From: a bacterium
GTDB lineage: Bacteria; Bacteroidota; Bacteroidia; Cytophagales; Cyclobacteriaceae
Reading direction: 5' to 3'
DNA: 64,000 nt
Assembly (NCBI GenBank): GCA_024743255.1
Contig: JANSWY010000008.1
Coordinates: 1 to 64,000, forward strand
Shown here one piece after another: positions 36,431-45,868 of this stretch (within the stretch, counting starts at the first letter, position 1; the number at the start of each line of letters is the position of its first letter). The position numbers and the translations under genes are program-made. Under the pieces are notes generated by a model, which was given only the letters and a program-made list of their open reading frames with translations, was not told the DNA's origin and made no database searches.

Positions 36431-37130
36431 TATAGCTCCTGCTGATTGGTAAAGTTTGATCATCAATTGACAGACTTTCTTTATTAAATGAAGAGATATG
36501 AGATCGGTTAACAAGATAAGACCTGTGAATTCTCAAAAAATGATTTTCTAACCTTTCCTGCAAGCTGCTGATTTTTTCTTTAGTTATTACAACCTGTGAA
36601 TCAGTATGAATCTTAACATAATTATTAAGGCTTTCTACATATAGAATATCTTCAACCTTTAAAGGAACATTTTTGCGCTCAGATTTTACTGTGATGATTT
36701 TCTCTTCTTCCGTCTGAACTGGTTGCGACCATCGCTTGATCAAATAGATTATTGCGCTTATGAAAATGATGAAATAATTGGCAACTCCGAGTAGAATAAG
36801 GTTACTGCCAATTGGTGACATTCTTTCAATTGCATAATCGGCCATTACTATAAAAGCCAGTAACATGACCATTGCCTGCATGTACAGAGAAATGACAAAT
36901 GTGAACCCAGCGTAGATCCCAAATTTGAAGTATTGCTTTTCGAATAATAGTCGTGGCAATAAATAGTAATTGAAAATATAGGAAGTAGTAGCTGCCACAG
37001 GCACCAGCATGAATACAAATCCAAGCGTAAAGAGGAATCCTGACTGCTTGTATCCAATAAAGAACACCAGAAATACTCCTGCTGCTGTCCAAAAAGCGAT
37101 GTGCTGTAAAATTCGTTTCCTTGGTATCAT
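36399..37130 (-). CDS. Membrane-bound LytTR transcription regulator
   Basis: A 243-residue protein with four membrane helices (about residues 10-130), as in LytS-type kinases, joined directly to a C-terminal LytTR DNA-binding domain. Domain landmarks are VEDILYVESLNNYVKIHTDSQ, HFLRIHRSYLVNRSHI and a final PISRSYKKDVL. There is no kinase or receiver domain, so it is a one-component membrane regulator. It is divergent from the MotA-like gene at 37296, which is its most probable target. The 3' end converges on the GAPDH gene. Confidence 0.9.
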   Translation of the reverse strand: MIPRKRILQHIAFWTAAGVFLVFFIGYKQSGFLFTLGFVFMLVPVAATTSYIFNYYLLPRLLFEKQYFKFGIYAGFTFVISLYMQAMVMLLAFIVMADYAIERMSPIGSNLILLGVANYFIIFISAIIYLIKRWSQPVQTEEEKIITVKSERKNVPLKVEDILYVESLNNYVKIHTDSQVVITKEKISSLQERLENHFLRIHRSYLVNRSHISSFNKESLSIDDQTLPISRSYKKDVLAILEQ

Positions 37131-37179
37131 TGATTCAAATAGAATAAAAAAACAGGAGAAATAAGTACATTGTTGATGA

Positions 37180-37237
37180 ATGACCTGTTTAGAGGTGGAT
37201 TTGACATAGGAACCAATTGGTCATCCCTCTACATTTG
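37180..37237. promoter_or_regulatory. Interleaved inverted repeats and -7 box before the MotA-like gene
   Basis: ATGACC (37180) pairs with GGTCAT (37219), and TAGAGG (37190) pairs with CCTCTA (37226); the two repeats are interleaved. CCTCTA runs into TACATTTG (37230-37237), an exact TAnnTTTG box. Binding of a regulator, perhaps the divergent LytTR protein, would cover the promoter. Confidence 0.35.
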
Positions 37238-37295
37238 CTTCATCCGGATTAAATAAAAACGCTAGCAAATGTTGAACAATCTAAAATCATGAACA

Positions 37296-37676
37296 ATGAT
37301 CAAATTAATTTCTGACGGTGGACCATTATTTACTATTCCACTTGTCCTATTTTTTCTTACAAATGTGGTCTTGATCACACGAAACGCCACTTTGCTCTAC
37401 AGCAATAAATTCGACTCGATTGATGTTGCAAAAAAATCAATTGAGTATATCAAATACATTGGAATTCTGGCATTCTCTTGGGGTCTGCTTGGCCAATTAA
37501 TTGGGCTTTACAGTGCCTTTGAATTCATTCAACAATCAGGGGGTATTGATCCAAAAATCCTCATGGCAGGAATCAGAGTATCTTCAATAACTACGGTTAT
37601 AGGTCTTTCAATATTTGTTATCTCCTACGCTGGGTGGATTTTACTGACAGTAAAGATGAACAGAACACTTTCTTGA
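37296..37676 (+). CDS. MotA/TolQ/ExbB-type proton channel protein, short orphan
   Basis: A 126-residue protein with three membrane helices. The second and third, with GLLGQLIGLYSAFEFIQQSGG and ISSTTVIGLSIFVIS-like residues, resemble the core of MotA/TolQ/ExbB channels. Full ExbB or TolQ proteins are about 230 residues, so this is a minimal version, and no ExbD/TolR/MotB partner follows. The same short form occurs in other Bacteroidota. Its position opposite a membrane LytTR regulator suggests regulation by that protein. What it energises is unknown. Confidence 0.78.
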   Translation: MIKLISDGGPLFTIPLVLFFLTNVVLITRNATLLYSNKFDSIDVAKKSIEYIKYIGILAFSWGLLGQLIGLYSAFEFIQQSGGIDPKILMAGIRVSSITTVIGLSIFVISYAGWILLTVKMNRTLS

Positions 37677-37713
37677 GAACAATCGAGATTAAGCTGGGTA
37701 CAAAGTACCTGGC

Positions 37714-40700
37714 TTAGTTTTCATATCGCTCCAGTGATATTACAAATTCAGTTCCTTCATCTGGTACACTCAGCACATCAATTTCTCCAGAGTGTTTCAT
37801 AATGATAGATCGTGAAATATAAAGGCCTAATCCTGTGCCTTTGCCTGGTCCTTTCGTGGTATAGAAAGGTTCGTAAATATTGCTGATGACCAATTCATCC
37901 ATGCCTCCTCCATTGTCTTTGAAGGAAAGCTTAATTTTACCATTTTCAACTCCACCTTCGATAATAATAACAGGCTTATCAACTGATTGTAAAGCATCAA
38001 TACTGTTCTTAATAATATTGATAAATACCTGATTCAATTCCACGGCATTACCTAACACCGCAAGATTGGGTTCAAGGTTCATTTCAAACTTGATATCTGA
38101 TTGTCCTTTTTCAATTAAGAACACACAAGCAGAAAGTAACTCATTTATATCAACCACAATTTTTTTATTCCCTACATTCCTTTCAGTAGGTGTTAGATCA
38201 AGTAGGTTACGAATAATTTGTGAGGCCTTTTTTGATCCATCTGCAATATGATCCAATAACATATTCATTTCTTCGAACAGACCAGAATTGTCCTTTAGTT
38301 GTTGATCATTTAGAATTGCCTTGATTTCTCCAATATCTCTTTTAACCGGACCAATTACCCCTCCAATGAAATTCAATGGATTATTTAATTCATGGGCCAA
38401 GCCGGCGGCTAAAAACCCAATTGATGCCATCTTCTCTGATTCGATCAATTGACCTTGAGTAGACTTTAGTTGTTTGATGGCTTCTTCTAATTCTATATTT
38501 CGTTTCCTTAACTCCCCGAATGCCTTTGCCAGCTTATCACTCTCCTCATCTATCAATTTACTTTGAGCCAGGATTCTCTCATTCTGAGCTTTAATCTGAA
38601 TGTTTGCCTTATGCAGGCTCCTGTTTTTCTCTTCCAGCTCTAAAGTACGTTTATTAACTTCTCCAAGGAGAGCCACTTTTAGTGCTTTAGAACGACTTGC
38701 TTTTTGATAAATCAGATAACCCAGTACAACCGCTCCCACGAAAATGCAAAGTGATATAAACCATACAGATTTCCATATTGGAGGAGTAATTTCGACTTGT
38801 AGTGTCTTAATATCTTCATTCCAGATTCCATTACCATTGGAAGCCCTTACTTTAAAAGTGTATGTTCCCGCTCCAACATCATGATAGGAAGCCTCAAGAT
38901 TATCGCCAGATGATTCAATCCAATCAGGATCATAGCCTTCAAGTTTATAAGCCAACTTAACCTTGTCGCCAGCAAACATATCCAATGCATTGACTTTGAA
39001 ACTAAATAACCGATCATGCTCTGAAAATTCAACTTCCCGCATCTTTGATAATGACATAGGTAAAGTCTCTGTTTCACCAGGTTTTAGCCATTTACTCATC
39101 AATTTTAGTCCTTCAACGACCGGAATTGCTTGATTTTGGAATGGTTTAGTTTTACTCGGATCGAATGAAATCAAACCATCTGCTGTTCCGAACAATAGTT
39201 TGCCATCAGCAGAATTTGCTCTAGAATTGACAAGAAAGAAATCAGATGGGAGACCGTCAGACCTTTTATATTGAGTAAACAATCCTGACTGAATATCGAA
39301 CCTTGTTAATCCTTGTCCTGAACCACACCACAATACACCAGAATCATCAAGTTTTAGAGAGGTAATGTCATTTGACGCTAAGCCATCACTTGTATTGTAA
39401 TTTGAAAAATCTGAAGCTGAGAAATCGAATCTCATTAGTCCACCACCATTTGATCCAATCCAGATTCCTTCCTTATCAGTAGCTAAGCTAATTATATCAT
39501 TACTGGACATATCATGAGTAGCTGTTTGAAAGTGTGAAAACAATTCAGAATTATCATTGAATTCTATTCTACTAATTCCATTTCTTTTAGCTACCCAAAG
39601 ATTTCCATTAACATCTCTGGCAATATCCTGAACTCTACCAATAATCAAATCTGGCAATACTCTAATAAACCGATATTCTTCACTATCAAACTTCAACAGA
39701 CCATCCCAGGTACCAACCCAAATCTCATTTGACCGATCGATGTGGATACTTAAGATACCGCTGTGCACAAACTCACTTTTGTGATCGTTGGAAGTCAGGT
39801 ATGTCTTAATAACTCTGTCTGAGATACTGTTAATTCCATTCTCTGTACCTACCCAAACAACACCTGATTGATCAATTGCCAAAGTAGCTATACTACTATT
39901 GGAAATTGAATTCTGATTCTCATTTTGATAGTAATTTGATACTTCTTTAGTAACCGGATTAAATCTATTAAGACCATTTTGGGTGCCTATCCAAATATGA
40001 CGCTTACCAGCAGCAACAGCAGTTATATAGTTATTGGAAATATTACCTATTAAATTCGAATTGTTTCTTCTAGTTACATCAAACGGATACCTATTCTTGA
40101 CATATTTACTAACCCCCCCAGCTGTTCCGATCCAGATTATTCCTTCTTTGGAACAGAGCAATGATCTTGAATGATTATTCACAAGACTATATTCATTATC
40201 CGCATCATGTAGTAGCTGAATCAATTTGTCGCTTTCTCGGATCCATTTGAACAATCCATAGTCAGAAGCTATCCAAACATTACCATTCGAGTCTTCAAAA
40301 ATATCCTTTACGAACTCTATTTCTGGGAATAAGGGTTCAATCACAAAGGAGGTATTATCAAATTTGGCCAGAGAAACACCTTTATCGGTACCTATCCAAA
40401 TTACGTTATTGGAGTCCTGGTAAAGAGCTTTTACAAATGAATTTGGAAGAGTTGCCGAATTGCTAATATTAACAAAGCTTGAATTGCTGGGATCAAACAA
40501 AGAAATACTATTGTCAGTCCCTAAAATCAGCCTCTCTTCTATTTCAAGGATTTCTTTAACGTGATTACTCGGAATTCCATTTTGGTTCTTCGGATCAAAT
40601 TGATACCAGTCCTCAAAGTCCTTTGTAACTGTATTAAACTTCAATAATCCCATGCCAGATGCTCCTACCCAAAGATTGTCTTGGCTATCAACAAACAGCG

Positions 40701-41115
40701 ATCTGATACTTCTATCAATCAATATATCAGCTGAATCTAATACTGTGGAAAAACGTTGAAAACCCTCCTTATCTGGATCGTATCGATTTAAACCTTTTCT
40801 GGTTCCTAGCCAGATGATGCCTTTTTGGTCAATCGCAATTGATTGGATATTGTTACTTGAAATAGATAAAGAATCCTCCGGGTTTGATACATATAATTTG
40901 AAGTTTCTTCCATCATACCTGTGGAGACCTCCATCACTTCCAATCCAAATGTAGCCCAAAGCATCCTGCGCCATACAAGCAACATTGAGACCTCTAATGC
41001 CATCTTCGTCAGTAAGATTTTCAAATTTATATGAGAATTGCGTCACATCCGGTTGAGAAAAAACCAGAGTGTACACAAGTGTGAAGCATCCGATAAAGAA
41101 GAAGTGCTTTTTCAA
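37714..41115 (-). CDS. Two-component-regulator-propeller sensor histidine kinase
   Basis: A 1133-residue protein with a signal peptide and two seven-bladed propellers made of Reg_prop repeats (motifs such as IWIGTDGG, VWVGTENG, LWVAKRNG). A Y_Y_Y domain, one membrane helix near residue 780, a coiled coil, HisKA (AHELNNPLNF) and HATPase_c (NSIDAL, DNGGGMD, GTGLGLYIS) follow. It resembles the hybrid two-component systems of Bacteroidota but ends after the kinase, with no receiver or AraC domain. It must therefore signal to a separate response regulator, which is not in the window. The periplasmic propellers likely sense a glycan or other polymer fragment. Confidence 0.93.
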   Translation of the reverse strand: MKKHFFFIGCFTLVYTLVFSQPDVTQFSYKFENLTDEDGIRGLNVACMAQDALGYIWIGSDGGLHRYDGRNFKLYVSNPEDSLSISSNNIQSIAIDQKGIIWLGTRKGLNRYDPDKEGFQRFSTVLDSADILIDRSIRSLFVDSQDNLWVGASGMGLLKFNTVTKDFEDWYQFDPKNQNGIPSNHVKEILEIEERLILGTDNSISLFDPSNSSFVNISNSATLPNSFVKALYQDSNNVIWIGTDKGVSLAKFDNTSFVIEPLFPEIEFVKDIFEDSNGNVWIASDYGLFKWIRESDKLIQLLHDADNEYSLVNNHSRSLLCSKEGIIWIGTAGGVSKYVKNRYPFDVTRRNNSNLIGNISNNYITAVAAGKRHIWIGTQNGLNRFNPVTKEVSNYYQNENQNSISNSSIATLAIDQSGVVWVGTENGINSISDRVIKTYLTSNDHKSEFVHSGILSIHIDRSNEIWVGTWDGLLKFDSEEYRFIRVLPDLIIGRVQDIARDVNGNLWVAKRNGISRIEFNDNSELFSHFQTATHDMSSNDIISLATDKEGIWIGSNGGGLMRFDFSASDFSNYNTSDGLASNDITSLKLDDSGVLWCGSGQGLTRFDIQSGLFTQYKRSDGLPSDFFLVNSRANSADGKLLFGTADGLISFDPSKTKPFQNQAIPVVEGLKLMSKWLKPGETETLPMSLSKMREVEFSEHDRLFSFKVNALDMFAGDKVKLAYKLEGYDPDWIESSGDNLEASYHDVGAGTYTFKVRASNGNGIWNEDIKTLQVEITPPIWKSVWFISLCIFVGAVVLGYLIYQKASRSKALKVALLGEVNKRTLELEEKNRSLHKANIQIKAQNERILAQSKLIDEESDKLAKAFGELRKRNIELEEAIKQLKSTQGQLIESEKMASIGFLAAGLAHELNNPLNFIGGVIGPVKRDIGEIKAILNDQQLKDNSGLFEEMNMLLDHIADGSKKASQIIRNLLDLTPTERNVGNKKIVVDINELLSACVFLIEKGQSDIKFEMNLEPNLAVLGNAVELNQVFINIIKNSIDALQSVDKPVIIIEGGVENGKIKLSFKDNGGGMDELVISNIYEPFYTTKGPGKGTGLGLYISRSIIMKHSGEIDVLSVPDEGTEFVISLERYEN

Positions 41116-41179
41116 AATTCGCTAGCTGTTGAAAGACATCAAATTAATCAATTAAAGGCAAACAAGCCAGAAACTGCGA

Positions 41180-41207
41180 GTAGCAATTGTTGTCGCAATG
41201 GTGCTAC
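41180..41207. promoter_or_regulatory. Hairpin/inverted repeat between propeller kinase and MFS genes
   Basis: GTAGCA-ATTG (41180-41189) pairs with CAAT (41196-41199) and TGCTAC (41202-41207), with a two-base bulge. It lies in the 250-bp divergent promoter region and may be an operator; there is no T-run after it. Confidence 0.3.
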
Positions 41208-41365
41208 TTATTTGTAAAAAAGGCAATCTAATTGTAGTCAGCAGGGATAATTATGATGTGGTATGATACGCCCATTACAATTCGAAGTATTTATTGAGAA
41301 AAAGAACGTCATGGTGAATTAAAAAAAAGCAATTATTGTTGCTGTAGATTGAAAGAATTTCCAAG

Positions 41366-42550
41366 ATGAACAAGTTGCATAAAAACGTATGGATCTTAAC
41401 ACTGGCACAACCACTTCTGATGTCGGTCAACTCGATGGTGGTCTTAGTTGGTGGTATTGTGGGAGCCTCTCTGGCTCCTCAAGAGAATTTGGCAACATTG
41501 CCAGTAGCAAGTATCATTATTGGAACAGCACTTTGTGTGGTGCCAGTTACTCTTCTGATGAAAAGATTTGGAAGAAAGCGAGTATTTCTCATAGTGACAT
41601 TTTTGTCAGCCATTCTTGCCAGCCTGGTTGCTCTTGCGGTGTACAATCAATCATTTTACATGTTTTGCGGATTCGTTTTCCTTCTTGGGATTCCAAGTGC
41701 TACGGTTATGCAATTTCGGTTTGCTGCGATTGAAAGTGTCTCAACAGATTTGATCGCTAAAGCAGCCTCTACCGTGTTGGTTGGGGGTATGGTTGCTGCC
41801 TATTTGGGGCCGGAAATTGCTGTTGCTGGAAAAGATTTATTCAATGTCCCTTTTACCGGCTCATTTCTTTTATTAGGAGGGCTATTCATTCTTGCATTTC
41901 TTTTATTGCTATTGTTTCAAAATGTGAATTCTGAAGCTGAAGTTTCCAAAAAGGAAACCAGAAGTATTCAACAGATTTCAAAACAGCAGGTCTTTTGGGT
42001 TGCTATTCTTAGTGCTTCAGTTGGATACATGATCATGAGTTTTATTATGACTGCAACTCCAGTAAGTATGCATGTGATGGATGGCCATTCATTGGAAGAC
42101 ACCAAATGGGTTATCCAAAGCCACATTCTCGCCATGTTTATTCCATCACTTATTACAGGGTTTATCATTGATAAAATCGGCGTTACAAGAATGATGCTTT
42201 TGGGTCTATTGGCGTATCTCATTTGCATTGCAATTGCCTATGCAGGTCATGATTTGAATAATTATTGGATATCTCTAATTCTTTTAGGAGTAGGGTGGAA
42301 TTTTCTATTTATTGGAGGAACCACGCTATTACCACTGGCTTACAAACCAGAAGAAAGATTTAAAGTGCAGGCAATCAATGAAGGTGTGGTATTTGGTTCT
42401 CAGGCTATAGCCTCATTGTCAGCAGGATGGGTTGTGTTTGCTTTGGGTTGGGAAAAGATGTTGTTATTCACAATCCCTATTGTAATCTTTCAGGGTATCG
42501 TCATTCTTAACTGGTCTTTGAAATCAAGAAAAGCCAAAACGGCAACTTAA
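41366..42550 (+). CDS. Major facilitator superfamily transporter
   Basis: A 394-residue protein with 12 predicted membrane helices and the MFS inter-helix motif MKRFGRKRVFL between helices 2 and 3. The residues IIDKIGVTRMM form the second-half copy. It resembles multidrug or small-molecule exporters, but the substrate cannot be told. The gene is divergent from the propeller kinase. Confidence 0.88.
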   Translation: MNKLHKNVWILTLAQPLLMSVNSMVVLVGGIVGASLAPQENLATLPVASIIIGTALCVVPVTLLMKRFGRKRVFLIVTFLSAILASLVALAVYNQSFYMFCGFVFLLGIPSATVMQFRFAAIESVSTDLIAKAASTVLVGGMVAAYLGPEIAVAGKDLFNVPFTGSFLLLGGLFILAFLLLLLFQNVNSEAEVSKKETRSIQQISKQQVFWVAILSASVGYMIMSFIMTATPVSMHVMDGHSLEDTKWVIQSHILAMFIPSLITGFIIDKIGVTRMMLLGLLAYLICIAIAYAGHDLNNYWISLILLGVGWNFLFIGGTTLLPLAYKPEERFKVQAINEGVVFGSQAIASLSAGWVVFALGWEKMLLFTIPIVIFQGIVILNWSLKSRKAKTAT

Positions 42551-42618
42551 AACAGGATTATGATGACAAAATTGAACGTATTGCTTAATTTGCAAGGCAT
42601 CATTGATCAACTCCTTTA

Positions 42619-43347
42619 ATGAGACAAGTAGGTAAATTCTTAATCTTTATTAAAACCTTATTCGTTCGGAGAGAGAACTTCAGAAAGTTCTTCAGCTTAT
42701 TTATGGAGGAGTGCATTAAAGTTGGTTACAAATCAATATTCATTGTTACCATAGTCGCTTTCTTCACTGGCGCAGTAACCACTATTCAAACTGCTTATAA
42801 TCTTACTTCACCATATCTTCAGGATTATCTTACTGCACTTGCTGTGAGGGATATGGTATTAAATATTGTGCCTACATTGATTGCATTGATATTTGCAGGG
42901 AAAGTGGGGTCCAATATTGCGGGTGAGTTAGGAACTATGAGAATCACAGAACAGATTGATGCTCTTGAAGTAATGGGAATCAATTCAGCTCACTATTTAG
43001 TATTACCAAAAGTGATTGCTTCGGCTCTAATGATGCCTTTGTTAATTATTATGGCTTGCTTTCTTTCTGTTTATGGAGGCTACTTAATTTCTGCCTTAAC
43101 AGATGTGATTCCAAGTTCACAATTCATTTATGGTATACGTGTAGATTTCAACCCTTTTGTAATCACATTGGCGATCATCAAAGCGGTAGTATTTGGGTTT
43201 ATTGTATCTACCATATCCTCATACAAAGGTTTCAATACGCAAGGTGGAGCGTTTGAAGTAGGAAAAGCCGGTACTCAGGCGGTTATTAATAGCTGTATAA
43301 CAATACTTGTTTCAGACTATGTCATTACTCAATTGTTTGTGGGATAA
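42619..43347 (+). CDS. MlaE-family ABC transporter permease, orphan
   Basis: A 242-residue MlaE/YrbE permease with about five membrane helices. The family signature is present as GKVGSNIAGELGTMRITEQIDALEVMGI, followed by the LVLPKVIASALMMPLL helix. MlaE-type complexes move phospholipids between membranes with an ATPase (MlaF) and an MCE protein (MlaD). Neither gene is next to it here; an M1 peptidase gene starts one base after its stop, so the partners must lie elsewhere. Confidence 0.93.
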   Translation: MRQVGKFLIFIKTLFVRRENFRKFFSLFMEECIKVGYKSIFIVTIVAFFTGAVTTIQTAYNLTSPYLQDYLTALAVRDMVLNIVPTLIALIFAGKVGSNIAGELGTMRITEQIDALEVMGINSAHYLVLPKVIASALMMPLLIIMACFLSVYGGYLISALTDVIPSSQFIYGIRVDFNPFVITLAIIKAVVFGFIVSTISSYKGFNTQGGAFEVGKAGTQAVINSCITILVSDYVITQLFVG

Positions 43348-43348
43348 C

Positions 43349-45031
43349 ATGAAAAGAATGCTCGTTTTTAGCATCGTTTTGATGCTTTTAAGCGGTTGTC
43401 ACTATCTCCCTTTCGCAAAGTACTACACATCCAAAAAATCCACAGGCTTTCCAAAATTCTCAAAATCCATTCACTTCAAAGGTGAAATGAATAGTCATAG
43501 AACCGCTTATGACATTACTAATTATGATTGGTTGGTTACAGTGGATCATGAGAAACAATCTCTTAATGGCGAAATGATCATCAGTTTCGACGCAATGGAA
43601 GCTGAAGACTTGATCCTGGTTGATCTACAAAAGCGATTAAAAATTGATAACATAAAAAGTACATTTCCCATCAATAAGTGGAAGAAAAAAGACGACCTTC
43701 TTTACGTCTACTTTGAACAGGCTTTAATACCTAATACGAAACAATCCATTTCCATAAAATATCGCGGAAAACCTGCCATTGTTGCGAAGGAAGGTCCAAT
43801 CCAATGGAAAACAGATGACTTGGGTAATCCATGGATATCTACTCAAACAGAAGGTGTAGGAGCTCACTTTATGATGCCTTGTAAGGAATTACTTTATGAT
43901 GAACCTGAGAGCTGCAATATTAGAGTAAGAGTTAAAGATGAGCTTGTTGTAGCCGCTAATGGGCTATTGGATAGTGTTTCTTCAGAAACCGGTTTTAAGA
44001 CATATCACTGGACAGTCGATAATCCGATCAATATTTACAACATTTCATTCAATATTGGTAAGTATGAGAAACGAGAGATTGCATACGAAGATATCAATGG
44101 AAACTCACAACAAGTTGAACTTTATGCGCTTGAGCAACATGTTGATTCTGCCTTAAACTTCTATCAGCAAACCACTTTGCATCTTCAGAAACTGGAAGAG
44201 CTTTATGGTGTCTTTCCATGGTGGAATGACGGTTGTAAGATAATTGAAACCACTCTTGGGTATTCTGCAATGGAACATCAATCGGCAATTTCAATGGGCT
44301 CAACACTACGAAACGACTATCGCCCACCGGATACACTGCATGTTAATACAACCCTGATCCATGAATTGGCTCACGAATGGTGGGGAAATAGCATAACCGG
44401 CATGGATTATTGTGAGATGTGGCTGCATGAAGGATTTGCCACTTACTCCGAGGCGTTGGTTATCGAAAAAATATATGGTAAGAAGTATTATGACCATTAT
44501 ATCAATCGATTCTTAAAACCTTATGTAAGCAATGCCCGATCTGTTAAAAAACCTTGTGGGGTAAGATACAATAGCTGGGTAAATCACAAAGATGCTGATA
44601 TCTATAACAAAGGAGCATTGATGCTTCATACTATAAGAAAACAGTTAAATGATGATGAATTGTTCTTCAATACTTTGAGGCAAGCTCAAGTCCAATTCGC
44701 CAAAAGCAATATTACCACTGAGGAATTCATTCAATTCTTCAATAATGAGATAGGGAAAGACTTCTCCTCATTATTTTCAATCTACCTTGATTTCCCATAT
44801 CCTCCGGTTTTGGTTTATCAATACGATTCGACAAAGGGAGTTGTGAATTATTGGTGGCAGAAAAAGTTAAACGCTGGTTTTAAATATGGAGTGAAATTAA
44901 AGGGAACCAATCAGTGGTTAACACCTACAACGGAGAAGCAATCCATAAAATACAATGGCGAAGAACCTCCAGAGTTTGATATCGCCGAATTTGGGTATGT
45001 AATTGTCAACAAAGCAAGTCTGGAAATTTAG
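43349..45031 (+). CDS. M1-family zinc metallopeptidase lipoprotein
   Basis: A 560-residue aminopeptidase-N-like enzyme. The ATG at 43349 gives a lipoprotein signal with lipobox LLSGC (Cys17); the ATG at 43307 would spoil it and overlap mlaE. The zinc site is HELAH at 338-342 with Glu361, spaced as HExxH-18-E, and the substrate motif appears as YSAMEH instead of GAMEN. It trims N-terminal residues from peptides, probably at the periplasmic face of the envelope. The start follows the mlaE stop by one base, implying translational coupling. Confidence 0.92.
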   Translation: MKRMLVFSIVLMLLSGCHYLPFAKYYTSKKSTGFPKFSKSIHFKGEMNSHRTAYDITNYDWLVTVDHEKQSLNGEMIISFDAMEAEDLILVDLQKRLKIDNIKSTFPINKWKKKDDLLYVYFEQALIPNTKQSISIKYRGKPAIVAKEGPIQWKTDDLGNPWISTQTEGVGAHFMMPCKELLYDEPESCNIRVRVKDELVVAANGLLDSVSSETGFKTYHWTVDNPINIYNISFNIGKYEKREIAYEDINGNSQQVELYALEQHVDSALNFYQQTTLHLQKLEELYGVFPWWNDGCKIIETTLGYSAMEHQSAISMGSTLRNDYRPPDTLHVNTTLIHELAHEWWGNSITGMDYCEMWLHEGFATYSEALVIEKIYGKKYYDHYINRFLKPYVSNARSVKKPCGVRYNSWVNHKDADIYNKGALMLHTIRKQLNDDELFFNTLRQAQVQFAKSNITTEEFIQFFNNEIGKDFSSLFSIYLDFPYPPVLVYQYDSTKGVVNYWWQKKLNAGFKYGVKLKGTNQWLTPTTEKQSIKYNGEEPPEFDIAEFGYVIVNKASLEI

Positions 45032-45222
45032 AATAGCTTAATTAACAAGACAGCACCCCAATAGAGACCATACAAAAAAGAAATAAAGACTAATACCAAT
45101 GTCACTTTTGTGATTGGCCTGGAGCTGATCCATTGGAAATACCATGAATCATCTAGTTTGGGTTCTGGTTTCACTGGCCCAAACTCAGGTACATTTTCAT
45201 CTTTTTGAATTTGAGATGCCAT
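45028..45222 (-). CDS. Small single-pass membrane protein (64 aa)
   Basis: A charged N-terminal half rich in Pro and Glu, then one C-terminal membrane helix (about residues 40-62). No family recognised. Its stop overlaps the M1 peptidase stop by 4 bp (TTAG) on the other strand. The short divergent gap to the gene at 45269 suggests it has its own promoter. Confidence 0.6.
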   Translation of the reverse strand: MASQIQKDENVPEFGPVKPEPKLDDSWYFQWISSRPITKVTLVLVFISFLYGLYWGAVLLIKLF

Positions 45223-45268
45223 TTTTATTCAGTATTATGATATTGAATTTAACCAAACTCCTGTTGAA

Positions 45269-45868
45269 ATGAAACTGGCACTATCATCAATGTTTTCGGT
45301 CCTTTTTTGCACTTCCATTCTCGCGCAAGGTCTTGAAGATGATATCAAACAGATAAGAAAATGGTATGGTGAGGTAGAAAGTAAAATGAACGAATGCCAA
45401 AAACTGAACCTGGAAGATTACACTCAACTAGAGGATATCGATGGGCCTATGGAAGTGTTGGCATACTATCATCCAGCAACAGATAAGTTCTTAAAAATAG
45501 AATTCAGGGTCTTTGCCGACTGGCATGAAGAAGTAAGTCAATATTACCTCAATAATGAGCAACTTTTCTTTGAATATACAACTGGAAACAGTGCAGAGGA
45601 GATGTATACAGCAGAGGAACTAAATATCACAGAACAAGAATTTTGGGAACGTGGTGGGGAAGCAAAAACCATTTCTTATTCCCAATACAGAACCTACTAC
45701 AAGGATGGAAAAGTAATACGATTCCTAAGCAAATTCAAGACTGTCAAAAGTGAAGATCCAGCTCCTGATTTCAGTAAGATGGAGAATGTAACAGAATCTG
45801 TTGAAGATGCAAACGGAGCACCTAGTATAGAAGCAATCCTGGCACAATTCAGGAAACAACTACAGTGA
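45269..45868 (+). CDS. Secreted protein of unknown function (199 aa)
   Basis: A signal peptide (about residues 1-19, cleavage near ILAQ) precedes an acidic soluble domain with many Tyr, Glu and Asp residues. No domain recognised. The 3' end overlaps the DinB-type gene by 9 bp tail to tail. Eleven bases before the start codon the leader contains TAACCAAAC (45250-45258), the exact complement of the GTTTGGTTA box of the small RNA units at 16 kb. Confidence 0.75.
   Translation: MKLALSSMFSVLFCTSILAQGLEDDIKQIRKWYGEVESKMNECQKLNLEDYTQLEDIDGPMEVLAYYHPATDKFLKIEFRVFADWHEEVSQYYLNNEQLFFEYTTGNSAEEMYTAEELNITEQEFWERGGEAKTISYSQYRTYYKDGKVIRFLSKFKTVKSEDPAPDFSKMENVTESVEDANGAPSIEAILAQFRKQLQ

Noticed and set aside
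43307-43348. Upstream ATG for the M1 peptidase
   Set aside because: It lies inside mlaE and adds residues before a clean lipoprotein signal; the ATG at 43349 follows the mlaE stop by one base.
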